Source of the DNA: Pseudoflavonifractor gallinarum
GTDB lineage: Bacteria > Bacillota > Clostridia > Oscillospirales > Oscillospiraceae
NCBI RefSeq assembly: GCF_014982855.1
Contig: NZ_JADCKF010000007.1
Span: forward strand, 1 to 64,000
Reading direction: 5' to 3'
DNA length: 64,000 bases
The first letter of the stretch is position 1. The number at the start of each line of letters is the position of its first letter. Positions 26,293-33,739 of the stretch are shown in pieces. A program made the position numbers and the translations under genes. Below the pieces are notes generated by a model. That model searched no databases. It was not told where the DNA came from and was given only the letters and a program-made list of their open reading frames with translations.

Positions 26293-26383
26293 GCACATTC
26301 CCATGGAAAAATCCAGACCTTTTTGTAAGATTGGTAAACCTGTTTTAAATCTTCCGGTCAGTTCTATGCGTTATGCACAAAAA

Positions 26384-26681
26384 CAGCGGCGACCTGTTTT
26401 ACAGGTCGCCGCTGCCAGACTGTCGATAAAGTGTATTTCGACGATTTTCGCTGCAAGAGCCTCGCAGAGTTCCGCCGTCCGCAGACGGCGGAAAAGAGTC
26501 AAAATCGTGTTTTCCGGCGGCATGTACGTCGGAAAACACTCTGCTCAGGCCGTAAGTGTGTGCCCCAAAAGGGCACGCGCGCGGCGGCCTGCATCCCCTC
26601 GAAAAAATGCCTGCATTTTTGAGAAGCGTGTCGAAGTTTTTCGACACGCGGAGCGGCGACCTGTTTTACAGGTCGCCGCTG
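26384..26681. repeat. hairpin-flanked intergenic element
   Basis: A roughly 300-bp block bounded by two copies of the same palindrome: 26384-26414 (14-bp arms, TTT centre) and 26652-26680 (29 identical bases). Between them are further hairpins: CCGCCGTC/GACGGCGG near 26482-26502, GTTTTCC..GGAAAAC near 26511-26538, GTGCCC/GGGCAC near 26559-26577, and GTGTCGAA/TTCGACAC near 26628-26648. There is no transposase and no credible gene. Copy 1 is followed on the minus strand by GTTTTTG and works as a terminator; copy 2 has no T-run and contains the lacI-type stop codon. It could be a palindromic-unit or MITE-like insertion that duplicated a terminator. Confidence 0.65.
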
Positions 26682-27679
26682 TTCACGAGATTTTTTGTAC
26701 TCTCCCGCAGCCGCAGTTCCACCGGATAGAGCACGCACTGGGCCATCTCATGCCCGGTAGAGAGTCTCCGCAGCAGCAGCTCGGCCGCCTTTTCTCCCAG
26801 CCGCCGGTTGGGCACCGCTACGGTGGAGAGGGCCGGTGTAAAATAGCTGGCCAGCGGGATGTCGTCAAAGCCGATCAGCTCCATCTCCTCCGGCACACGG
26901 ATGCCGCCGCTGTGGAGACATCTCAGTGCTCCCACCGCCATCATATCGTTGAAGGTGATCATGGCGGTGGGACGCTCCCCCTGCTCCAGCAGCCGCCGGG
27001 TACACTCCACAGACTGCCGCAGCTGGTCTCCGTAGGACACAAACTGCATCCGGCACAGACAGTCCGGATATTCCTCGAAGAAGTCCCGTACTGCCTGCGC
27101 TCTCCTCCGCCCAATGAAGGTGTCCTCGGTGGCGGCCAGAACGCCAAAGATCCGGTTCCCCTCGGCATAGAGGTAGCGCAGCGCCATCTGCACCCCCTCG
27201 TAGTCCTCCATATAGACCGAGGTGACCGGTCCGTCCAGCCCCATCTGCTCCGGATTTCCGATCAGTACATAGGGCACCTTGACATTTTGCAGGTACTCTC
27301 TTACCTCTTCGCTGCCGGAGAAGTCGGAGACATAGATCACCATGCCGTCCACGCTCCGGTTATCCGGCCGCTCCTGGCCCGGCATACTGCTCTGGGAGTA
27401 GATCAGCAGTTTATAGTTGGCCTGTAACAGCACCTTCTGGCAGCCCTCCACCAGCTGGTTAAAGAACTCGTTGCGCAGTGTGGGCACCACACAGGCCACC
27501 GTCCTGGTCTGGCCGGTCGAGAGACTCTGGGCCGATGGATTGGGAACATAGTCCAGCTGCCGGATTACTTTCAGGATGCGCTCTCTGGTCTCCGGCGACA
27601 CCTTCTCCGGCTGGTTGATGCTGCGGGATACTGTGGCGACGGATACGCCGGTCAGTTTTGCAATTTCCTTGATGTTCAA
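26666..27679 (-). CDS. LacI-family transcriptional regulator
   Basis: A 337-residue regulator. The N-terminal helix-turn-helix MNIKEIAKLTGVSVATVSR is followed by the hinge and a periplasmic-binding-protein-like effector domain (VACVVPTLRNEFFNQLVEG, ELIGFDDIPLASYFTPALSTV). It begins at TTG 27679 behind AGGAGG. It is the likely ligand of the TGTAAnCGnTTACA operators at 26261 and 18165, hence a local repressor released by a sugar-like effector. Its stop codon TAA (26666-26668) falls inside the loop of a palindromic repeat, so the last residues (NSGDL) are repeat-encoded. Confidence 0.92.
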   Translation of the reverse strand: MNIKEIAKLTGVSVATVSRSINQPEKVSPETRERILKVIRQLDYVPNPSAQSLSTGQTRTVACVVPTLRNEFFNQLVEGCQKVLLQANYKLLIYSQSSMPGQERPDNRSVDGMVIYVSDFSGSEEVREYLQNVKVPYVLIGNPEQMGLDGPVTSVYMEDYEGVQMALRYLYAEGNRIFGVLAATEDTFIGRRRAQAVRDFFEEYPDCLCRMQFVSYGDQLRQSVECTRRLLEQGERPTAMITFNDMMAVGALRCLHSGGIRVPEEMELIGFDDIPLASYFTPALSTVAVPNRRLGEKAAELLLRRLSTGHEMAQCVLYPVELRLRESTKNLVNSGDL

Positions 27680-27727
27680 ACTCGTTCCTCCTGCTCGATC
27701 CGTTCCTGCCCGTTCCGGGAATTTGCC

Positions 27728-28699
27728 TCATTCGAAGGGGTAACGCACGCCCCAGTCCCGGCGCAAAGCGTCCATCTGCTCCATCATACACAAGGTCTGC
27801 GCGTGAGGCATCTCAGGGCACTCCAGCGCTCCCGTCTCCAGGGCCCGGCGGCAGGCCTCCACCTCATACTCATATCCGGTGATCTGTTTGGGCACCGTGA
27901 TCTCCCGCCGGAGCGACCGGTCGGGCCCAAAGAGGGAGATACGGTCAATGTTATTGATGTTGTGGGCGATCAGATAGCCTTTCGTGCCATAGATGATGCC
28001 ATACTGCTCCGTTGCCGCCAGTACAGTGGTATGCAGGGTGGCCATCTTCCCATCCCGGTAGCGCAGTACGATGGAGCTCTGGGCATCCACCCCGGTGGAT
28101 GTCTTGACACAGGCAGAGGTGACATCCTCCACCTCATCTCCCAGCACCATGCTGGCGAAGTTCAGCGGATAGATCCCAATGTCCAGCAGGGCCCCTCCGG
28201 CCAGAGCGGGCTCCATGATCCGCTCCACATGGGTGAGGGGATAGCCCAGATTGGCGGTGAGGGAGACCACCTCTCCCAGGGCGCCCTCACCGATCAGATC
28301 GTCGATCATCCTTCTGGACGGCATATAGCGGGTCCAGATGGCCTCAGTGAGAAAGACGCCCCGCTCCTCCGCCCTTGCCAGGACCTGTCGGGCCTGGGCT
28401 GCATTGGCGGTGAATGCCTTTTCACAGAGCACCGGCTTTCCGTGCTCGATGCAGAGCAGGCAGTGTTCCGCGTGGTGAGAGTGGGGCGTGGCCACATAGA
28501 TCAGATCCACCGCCGGATCTTCCACCAGTTCCTCGTAAGAACCATAGGCCCGCTCGATTCCATAGGTGCGGGCAAATTCCTCCGCCCGCTCCCTCTCCCG
28601 GGAGGCCACTGCCCAGGCCTGGACGTTCTCCATCTCCCGCAGGGTCCTTGCCATGATTCCGGCGATTTTTCCCGCTCCCAGTATTCCCACGCGCAGCAT
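27728..28699 (-). CDS. Gfo/Idh/MocA-family oxidoreductase
   Basis: A 323-residue NAD(P)-dependent oxidoreductase: Rossmann motif VGILGAGKIAGIMAR at the N-terminus, then VATPHSHHAEHCL and CEKAFTAN, the EKP-like motif with Ala for Pro, and GGALLDIGIYPL in the C-terminal domain. Members oxidise sugars, inositols and similar compounds. ATG 28699 is chosen over 28708 because the ribosome site abuts the latter. It is upstream of the LacI gene with a 48-nt gap, so probably one transcript. Confidence 0.85.
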   Translation of the reverse strand: MLRVGILGAGKIAGIMARTLREMENVQAWAVASRERERAEEFARTYGIERAYGSYEELVEDPAVDLIYVATPHSHHAEHCLLCIEHGKPVLCEKAFTANAAQARQVLARAEERGVFLTEAIWTRYMPSRRMIDDLIGEGALGEVVSLTANLGYPLTHVERIMEPALAGGALLDIGIYPLNFASMVLGDEVEDVTSACVKTSTGVDAQSSIVLRYRDGKMATLHTTVLAATEQYGIIYGTKGYLIAHNINNIDRISLFGPDRSLRREITVPKQITGYEYEVEACRRALETGALECPEMPHAQTLCMMEQMDALRRDWGVRYPFE

Positions 28700-28730
28700 C
28701 TGCCTCATCCTTTCCGCTTTGATCTCTTTG

Positions 28731-28759
28731 AGTATACCACAAGGCAGCGCGGCGGTAAA
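28731..28759 (-). promoter_or_regulatory. promoter of the Gfo/Idh/MocA-lacI unit
   Basis: Minus-strand -35 TTTACC (28754-28759), 17-nt spacer ending TGTGG, -10 TATACT (28731-28736). No TGTAAnCGnTTACA site is seen here. Confidence 0.55.
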
Positions 28760-28814
28760 TCATCATCCCGTTCCCTGCGGAAAACTTCAAGGCGCCCTTG
28801 GCCGTCTTGTACAT

Positions 28815-28853
28815 AAAAAATGCGGTGTGACCGCAAATACCGTCACACCGCAT
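28815..28853 (-). terminator. ridA terminator
   Basis: 12-bp stem ATGCGGTGTGAC / GTCACACCGCAT (28820-28853) followed on the minus strand by TTTTTT (28815-28820). Confidence 0.9.
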
Positions 28854-28879
28854 GGCAGAGTATTCCATGATTTCTCTGC

Positions 28880-29248
28880 TTACTTCTCGGCAATGGCCTC
28901 GATCTCGCAGAGAGCGCCCTTGGGCAGATCCTTCACGGCCACGCAGCTGCGAGCGGGCTTGGAGGTAAAGTACTTGGCATACACCTCGTTGAAGGCGGCA
29001 AAGTCAGCCATGTCAGCCAGGAAGCAGGTGGTCTTGATCACCTTGTCAAAGCCCACGCCGCCGGCCTCCAGAATGGCGCCCACGTTCTTGCAGCTCCACT
29101 CGGCCTGAGCGGCAATGCCCTCGGGCATGGCGCCGGTGGCGGGGTCCACGGGCAGCTGGCCGGAGGTGATGACGAGACCGTTGGTCTCATAGCCCTGAGA
29201 GTAGGGGCCGATGGCGCCGGGCGCCTTCTCGGTAACAATGATCTTCAT
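28880..29248 (-). CDS. ridA: RidA-family reactive imine/enamine deaminase
   Basis: A 122-residue RidA protein with APGAIGPYSQGY near the start, SGQLPVDPATG, and the C-terminal signature PARSCVAVKDLPKGALCEIE that contains the catalytic-site arginine. RidA hydrolyses 2-aminoacrylate and other imines to keto acids and ammonia. The start at 29248 follows AGGAGG; the longer frame crosses the promoter region. It is divergent from a flavoprotein amino-acid-type dehydrogenase cluster whose product would be an imine, so a joint pathway is likely. Confidence 0.93.
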   Translation of the reverse strand: MKIIVTEKAPGAIGPYSQGYETNGLVITSGQLPVDPATGAMPEGIAAQAEWSCKNVGAILEAGGVGFDKVIKTTCFLADMADFAAFNEVYAKYFTSKPARSCVAVKDLPKGALCEIEAIAEK

Positions 29249-29362
29249 GGGAAATTCCTCCTTAGAAAATGGATGATCCAGACCGGCGGACCGCCTCTCC
29301 TCCGCATCCATGCAGAGGGATCGCTCCTCTTGTGGGAGTGGTCCGGAAACCGGCTTTCCTCT

Positions 29363-29391
29363 AGTGTACCACCGCAAACGGCGCGATACAA
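29363..29391 (-). promoter_or_regulatory. ridA promoter
   Basis: Minus-strand -35 TTGTAT (29386-29391), 17-nt spacer ending GGTGG, -10 TACACT (29363-29368). Confidence 0.65.
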
Positions 29392-29443
29392 GAGGAAGTT
29401 CAAACGCCGGAGTGTAGTTTTTCGCTTTTTCTTCTCTTTCCCC

Positions 29444-29499
29444 TTGCGCTTTTTCCCTGTATGTCTTATAATGTCCTCAGTTGTACGTACAAGTTGTAC
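29444..29499 (+). promoter_or_regulatory. promoter and GntR-type operator of the HcnABC-like operon
   Basis: -35 TTGCGC (29444-29449), 17-nt spacer, -10 TATAAT (29467-29472). The palindrome TTGTACGTACAA (29481-29492) covers the start site and is followed by another half-site TTGTAC (29494-29499). The GntR-family gene at the end of the operon is the obvious candidate to bind it. Confidence 0.75.
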
Positions 29500-29527
29500 G
29501 CTAACATGCGAAGGAGGTCACACGGTC

Positions 29528-29845
29528 ATGTCTCAGCATATCGAGGAACACCCCATCGTGGATTATCCCAGCCGGACTCCGGTCACCTTTTCCTTTGACG
29601 GACGCACCCTCACCGGTCTGGCCGGCCAGCCCATCGCCGCGGCGCTGCTGGATAACGGCATCTCGGTCTTCCGGCATACCCATAAAACCGGCCAGCCCCG
29701 CAGTCTCTTCTGCGGCATCGGCCAGTGCAACGACTGCGTTGTGGTGGTCAACGGAAAGCCCAATGTCCGCTCCTGCACCACTCCGCTGGAGGAGGGCATG
29801 GTCATAGAGACCCAGCACGGGCTCGGAAAGGTGGGTGTCCTGTGA
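29528..29845 (+). CDS. 2Fe-2S subunit of an HcnA-like dehydrogenase
   Basis: A 105-residue protein with a ferredoxin-type [2Fe-2S] motif: C62, C67, C70 and C83 (CGIGQCNDC...C). It equals the HcnA / small subunit of hydrogen cyanide synthase, opine oxidase and hydroxyproline/proline dehydrogenase complexes, where it relays electrons between two flavins. AAGGAGG lies 10 nt upstream of ATG 29528. Its TGA overlaps the GTG start of the next gene. Confidence 0.88.
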   Translation: MSQHIEEHPIVDYPSRTPVTFSFDGRTLTGLAGQPIAAALLDNGISVFRHTHKTGQPRSLFCGIGQCNDCVVVVNGKPNVRSCTTPLEEGMVIETQHGLGKVGVL

Positions 29846-30936
29846 GAACGACGGATCTTCTGGTCATCGGCTCCGGACCGGCCGGTCTGGGGGCCGCCAT
29901 CGAGGGCGCCCGCTGCGGGGCCAAGGTCCTGCTGGTGGACGAGAACACCAAGGCTGGCGGTCAGCTCTACAAGCAGATCCACAAGTTTTTCGGCTCCGGG
30001 GCTCACTATGCGGGCACCCGGGGATTCCAGATCGCGGATATCCTGCTCCAGGAGGCCAACGACCTGGGTGTGGAGACCCTGCTGGACACCCGCGCCCTGG
30101 GCCGGATGGACAACGGCTGCGTCTCCATTCTCCACCAGGGAAAGGTGGAGGCGGTGGAGGCCAAAAAGGTCATCCTGGCCACCGGCGCCAAGGAGAATGC
30201 CCTGGCCTTCCCCGGCTGGACCCTCCCCGGCGTTATGACGGCGGGAGCGGCCCAGACCTTCAGCAATGTCCACGGCACCCTGGTGGGCAAGAACATCCTC
30301 ATGGTGGGCTCGGGCAACGTGGGACTCATCGTCTCCTACCAGCTCATGCAGGCGGGGGCGGAGGTCCGTGCCCTGGTGGAGGCTGCGCCCCAGATCACCG
30401 GCTATCTGGTCCACGCCGGAAAGATCCAGCGGGCGGGCGTACCGGTCTATACCTCCCACACTGTGGTGGAGGCCCGGGGCACCGACCGGGTGGAGGAGGC
30501 CGTCATCGCGCAGGTGGACGAGAAGTTCCGCCCCATCCCCGGCACCGAGCAGACCATCCCCGTGGATACCATCCTGCTGGCCGTGGGCCTCAATCCCCGC
30601 ACGGAGCTGGCCTCCATGTTCCGCTGCCGCACCACCTATGAGGGGGCGCTGGGGGGCATCCTCCCGGTCCACGACGCCTGGATGCGCAGCTCCGATCCCA
30701 ACGTCTATGTCTGCGGCGACCTGGCCGGAGTGGAAGAGGCCAACACCGCCCTGGAGGAAGGGCGTCTGGCCGGTATCCACGCCGCCGTCTCCCTGGGCTA
30801 TACCGCTCCCCACGCCCAGGCGCGGATGGAGGAGCTCCAGGAGAGCCTGCGCTCCCTCCGCAGCGGAGCCCACGCCGCCCGCCGCCTGGCCTGTAAGGAG
30901 CGCATCATGGAGAAAGGAGGCGCCTGTCATGTCTAA
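29842..30936 (+). CDS. FAD/NAD(P)-binding subunit of an HcnB-like dehydrogenase
   Basis: A 364-residue pyridine-nucleotide-disulfide-oxidoreductase-fold protein: FAD motif LLVIGSGPAGLGAAIEG, ATGAKE, a second dinucleotide motif ILMVGSGNVGLIVSYQL, and the C-terminal VYVCGDLAGVEEA. It corresponds to HcnB / the alpha-like subunit of amine, opine or hydroxyproline dehydrogenases. It lacks the C-terminal BFD-like extension of HcnB, which is encoded here as the separate 92-residue gene at 31370. GTG start at 29842, overlapping the previous stop. Confidence 0.88.
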   Translation: MRTTDLLVIGSGPAGLGAAIEGARCGAKVLLVDENTKAGGQLYKQIHKFFGSGAHYAGTRGFQIADILLQEANDLGVETLLDTRALGRMDNGCVSILHQGKVEAVEAKKVILATGAKENALAFPGWTLPGVMTAGAAQTFSNVHGTLVGKNILMVGSGNVGLIVSYQLMQAGAEVRALVEAAPQITGYLVHAGKIQRAGVPVYTSHTVVEARGTDRVEEAVIAQVDEKFRPIPGTEQTIPVDTILLAVGLNPRTELASMFRCRTTYEGALGGILPVHDAWMRSSDPNVYVCGDLAGVEEANTALEEGRLAGIHAAVSLGYTAPHAQARMEELQESLRSLRSGAHAARRLACKERIMEKGGACHV

Positions 30937-31369
30937 TCAGCCGTCCCGGGGCTTTGCCCTCCTGGAGTGCTGCCAGGAGATCCCTTGCAACCCCTGCACC
31001 ACGGTCTGCAAGACCGGGGCCATCGTCAAGTCCACCCTCAACAGCCGCCCGGAATTCGATCCCGAGAAGTGCGTGGGCTGCAAGCTCTGCGTGGCCGCCT
31101 GTCCCGGACAGGCCATCTTCTTCCAGGTCCCCGACCTGGGCGACGGCAAGGCCTCCATTACCTTCCCCTATGAGTACCGCCCCCTCCCCGTTCCGGGGCA
31201 GGAGGTAGTGGCGGTAGACCGGCTGGGCAACGAGGTCTGTCCCGCTGTGGTACAGTCGGTGGACCAGCGCCCCGTCTTCAACCGCACTGCGCTGGTCACA
31301 CTGGTCATCCCCGCCGAGTATCGGGATCAAGTCCGCTTTCTCCGGCGGCTGAGAAGGGAGGAACGCTGA
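30929..31369 (+). CDS. 4Fe-4S ferredoxin-like subunit
   Basis: A 146-residue iron-sulfur protein. A classical cluster motif CVGCKLCVAACP lies at residues 48-59, and an N-terminal group C14/C15, C20, C23, C27 could ligate a second cluster. The C-terminal 85 residues are not ferredoxin-like. Such subunits accompany the anaerobic versions of these dehydrogenases and pass electrons to the cell's ferredoxin or quinone pool. It starts 8 nt inside the end of the flavoprotein gene. Confidence 0.85.
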   Translation: MSNQPSRGFALLECCQEIPCNPCTTVCKTGAIVKSTLNSRPEFDPEKCVGCKLCVAACPGQAIFFQVPDLGDGKASITFPYEYRPLPVPGQEVVAVDRLGNEVCPAVVQSVDQRPVFNRTALVTLVIPAEYRDQVRFLRRLRREER

Positions 31370-31648
31370 ATGGAAGACCGCGATATCATCATCTGCCGCT
31401 GTGAGGAGGTCACAAAGGCCGACGTCCTCCAGGCCATCGCCGACGGCTGCCACACGGTGGCCAGCATCAAGCGGGCCACCCGGGCCGGCATGGGTGCCTG
31501 CCAGGGCCGCACCTGCGGCCGCCTCATCCAGCAGATCCTCATGAGTCAGGGCATTCAGACTCCGGAGACCATTCAGGCCGACAAGCCCCGCTTCCCCACG
31601 GTTCCCTGCGGGGTGGATACATTAGGGAGGGACGACGATGCGGAATAA
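31370..31648 (+). CDS. BFD-like [2Fe-2S]-binding protein
   Basis: A 92-residue protein with the bacterioferritin-associated-ferredoxin pattern CRC (C9, C11), C44 and C49 (GACQGRTC). In HcnB and in glycerol-3-phosphate or proline dehydrogenase systems this domain is fused or separate and binds a [2Fe-2S] cluster. It begins immediately after the ferredoxin gene's stop, and its 3' end overlaps the next gene by 11 nt. Confidence 0.87.
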   Translation: MEDRDIIICRCEEVTKADVLQAIADGCHTVASIKRATRAGMGACQGRTCGRLIQQILMSQGIQTPETIQADKPRFPTVPCGVDTLGRDDDAE

Positions 31649-32789
31649 ATATGGCGCCATTGTGATCGGCGGCGGCTACTTCGGCTGCGCCTGCTCCTAT
31701 TTTCTCGCCAAGGCCGGCGTCCCCACCCTCCTGCTGGAGGAGAAGGAGATCAGCCGGGGGGCCTCGGGTGCCAACTTCGGCAATGTCCAGGTCCAGGACG
31801 CCTCCATGGGGCAGAGCTATGAGCTCACCCTGGCCGGTTTCGCTCGCATGAAGACCATGACCGAGGAGCTGGGCTGTGACATCGGATACCAGTCCTACCC
31901 CTCTCTCATCGGCGCGGAGTCCGAGGAGCATCTCCCCGAGCTGGAGCGGCTCTTCCAGGAAAAGAAAGAGGCCGGGCTGGATGTGTACTGGCTGGAGGGC
32001 GACGCCCTTCAGGAGGCCGAGCCCAACCTGGCGCCCGGCACCGTGCTGGCGGCCAGCTATTTTGAGCAGGGGCGCGTCTATCCCTTCCACTATCAATATG
32101 CCCTTGTACGCCAGGGCCGCAGATATGGCCTGGAGGTCCGGGAGTTTTCCACCGTCTCCTCCCTTTTGGTGGAGGGTGGCGTCTGTACCGGCGTCATGCT
32201 GGCGGACGGCACCACGGTACGGGCCGAGCATGTGATCGTGACCTCCGGCGCGGGCACCCGCCCCCTCTGCGCCACCGCCGGACTGGATGTCCCGGTCTAC
32301 TCCGTCAAGGCCGAGGCCTTCGTGACCGAGGCCATCCAGCCCTTCCTCAAGACCTATTACTCCTCCGCCGCCTTCTTTGCGGAGGCCCACAACCCCGAGA
32401 AGGCAGTCACCTCTCTCTGCATTGGACAGAGCCATTACGGCAACATCCTTCTGGCCGAGACCACCAAACCCCACACCGCGGTGGACGAGGCCGGGCAGGA
32501 CTGTACCTCGATGGAACACTGCCGGAACATCCGGGAAAAGGTCCTGCACTTCTTTCCCGCCCTGGAGCCGGTCTCCATCCTGCGGGGCTGGGTCACCGCC
32601 TCCCCCTACACGCCCAACAATGAGCCCATCTTCGGAAAGGCTCCTGTGCCCGGCCTGATCCTGGCCGCCGGGTTCAAGAGCTCGGCGGTGGTCTCCGCCG
32701 TTGTGGGTGAGACGGTCGCGGAACTGGTCACCCGGGACACCTGCGCCTGGGATCTGGACCAGTACACCGCCGCCATCCGCCCCCTGTAA
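31638..32789 (+). CDS. DAO-family FAD-dependent oxidoreductase (HcnC-like catalytic subunit)
   Basis: A 383-residue D-amino-acid-oxidase-fold flavoprotein: AIVIGGGYFGCACSYFLAKAG at the N-terminus, EISRGASGANFGN, and the C-terminal FKSSAVVSAVVGETVAELV. It is the presumed catalytic subunit, oxidising a C-N bond of an amino acid, imino acid or opine-like substrate to an imine. Context (divergent RidA, HcnA/B partners, ferredoxin) supports an amino/imino acid. Glycine, sarcosine, D-hydroxyproline and opines all use this architecture, so the substrate is open. Confidence 0.87.
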   Translation: MRNKYGAIVIGGGYFGCACSYFLAKAGVPTLLLEEKEISRGASGANFGNVQVQDASMGQSYELTLAGFARMKTMTEELGCDIGYQSYPSLIGAESEEHLPELERLFQEKKEAGLDVYWLEGDALQEAEPNLAPGTVLAASYFEQGRVYPFHYQYALVRQGRRYGLEVREFSTVSSLLVEGGVCTGVMLADGTTVRAEHVIVTSGAGTRPLCATAGLDVPVYSVKAEAFVTEAIQPFLKTYYSSAAFFAEAHNPEKAVTSLCIGQSHYGNILLAETTKPHTAVDEAGQDCTSMEHCRNIREKVLHFFPALEPVSILRGWVTASPYTPNNEPIFGKAPVPGLILAAGFKSSAVVSAVVGETVAELVTRDTCAWDLDQYTAAIRPL

Positions 32790-32820
32790 CTGTCCTGTTC
32801 CCATTGCAAGGAGGAACCCT

Positions 32821-33534
32821 ATGCCCAAATCCCAACGCCTCTGGTCCCACACCTATGCCTATCTGCTGGATCAGATCCACGGTATGAAAGCCGGCGAAAA
32901 TCAGCTGGAGCCGGAGGAGGAATTGACCCGCAAGCTGGGGGTCAGCCGCTCCACTGTGCGGGAGGCCACCCAGGCCCTGCTGCAGGAGGGCTATCTGACC
33001 CGCCGGCACGGAAAGGGAAATTTTGCCCACCCCTCGGTCTCCCAGCTCCGTTATCGTATGGATCTGACCTCCGATTTTTCCAAACTTCTGGACACGGGAG
33101 ATGGTCCGGTGGTCTGCCAGACCCTGCGCAGCGGCTATGTTCCCTGCCGCGAGGTGATGCGCCGCCGTTTTCCGGTCCCCTGTACCACGGTCTATGAGCT
33201 GGATTGGCTCTACTCCGTGGGGGAGCGTCCCATGCTCTTCTGCCGCACCTCCATCCCGGAGGAGATGCTCCAGCGCCAGCCGGAGCCCCTCTCCACAGAC
33301 GATTCTCTCTTTCCCTGGATCCGCACCTACTGCGGCCGGGATTTTGCCTACTATGCCACCCACCTGGGGTGCCGCTGTGAGGAAGACGCCTGTAGGGCCC
33401 TCCAGCTTCCCTCCGGCACCGCCTTATTCAATTGGCAGGAGGTCTTTTACGATCTGTCCGATGTTCCGGTTGCCTTCTGCGATATCTTTTTCCACCCGGA
33501 ACATGTGGACCTTACCATGGTCCTGCGCCCTTGA
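32821..33534 (+). CDS. GntR-family regulator (HutC/UTRA type)
   Basis: A 237-residue regulator. The winged-helix domain (LEPEEELTRKLGVSRSTVRE, ATQALLQEGYLTRRHGKGNF) is followed by a UTRA-type effector domain (YELDWLYSVGERPMLFC, FNWQEVFYDLSDVPVAFCDIFF). It closes the operon behind AAGGAGG and probably represses it by binding TTGTACGTACAA at 29481. Its own 3' neighbourhood contains two more TTGTAC-type sites. Confidence 0.9.
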   Translation: MPKSQRLWSHTYAYLLDQIHGMKAGENQLEPEEELTRKLGVSRSTVREATQALLQEGYLTRRHGKGNFAHPSVSQLRYRMDLTSDFSKLLDTGDGPVVCQTLRSGYVPCREVMRRRFPVPCTTVYELDWLYSVGERPMLFCRTSIPEEMLQRQPEPLSTDDSLFPWIRTYCGRDFAYYATHLGCRCEEDACRALQLPSGTALFNWQEVFYDLSDVPVAFCDIFFHPEHVDLTMVLRP

Positions 33535-33540
33535 TTTCTG

Positions 33541-33583
33541 CGGCGGTCCGCGGCATTCGCCGCAGACCGCCGTTCTCCTTTTA
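33541..33583 (+). terminator. terminator of the HcnABC-like operon
   Basis: CGGCGGTC / GACCGCCG stem with an inner GCGGC/GCCGC helix (33541-33572), then TTCTCCTTTT. Confidence 0.8.
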
Positions 33584-33615
33584 TTGACCCGCTGCCATAA
33601 AGAGGGGAATTCCCC

Positions 33616-33696
33616 AGTGTACAAATCCATAAAAGTGCGGTATCATGAAAGATATAACTTAATTGTCCGGTTGTGCGCCCACTTCTTTTGTACACT
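33616..33696. promoter_or_regulatory. pair of inverted TTGTACACT sites before the two-component genes
   Basis: AGTGTACAA (33616-33624) and TTGTACACT (33688-33696) are perfect inverted copies 64 nt apart, sharing the TTGTAC core of the operator at 29481. They may let the GntR protein, or another regulator, bind ahead of the histidine kinase gene. No clear promoter is visible between them. Confidence 0.45.
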
Positions 33697-33739
33697 TCAT
33701 CCAATCAAATCAGTTTGAATTTGTGGCAGGTGTCATATT

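Noticed and set aside
26384-26681. CRISPR array or insertion sequence
   Set aside because: Only two copies of one palindrome, no regular spacers, no transposase frame and no target-site duplication beyond the palindrome.
29842-32789. Glycine-cleaving hydrogen cyanide synthase (hcnABC) as a firm call
   Set aside because: The subunit pattern also fits proline, hydroxyproline, sarcosine and opine dehydrogenases, and the extra ferredoxin and BFD subunits differ from hcnABC.
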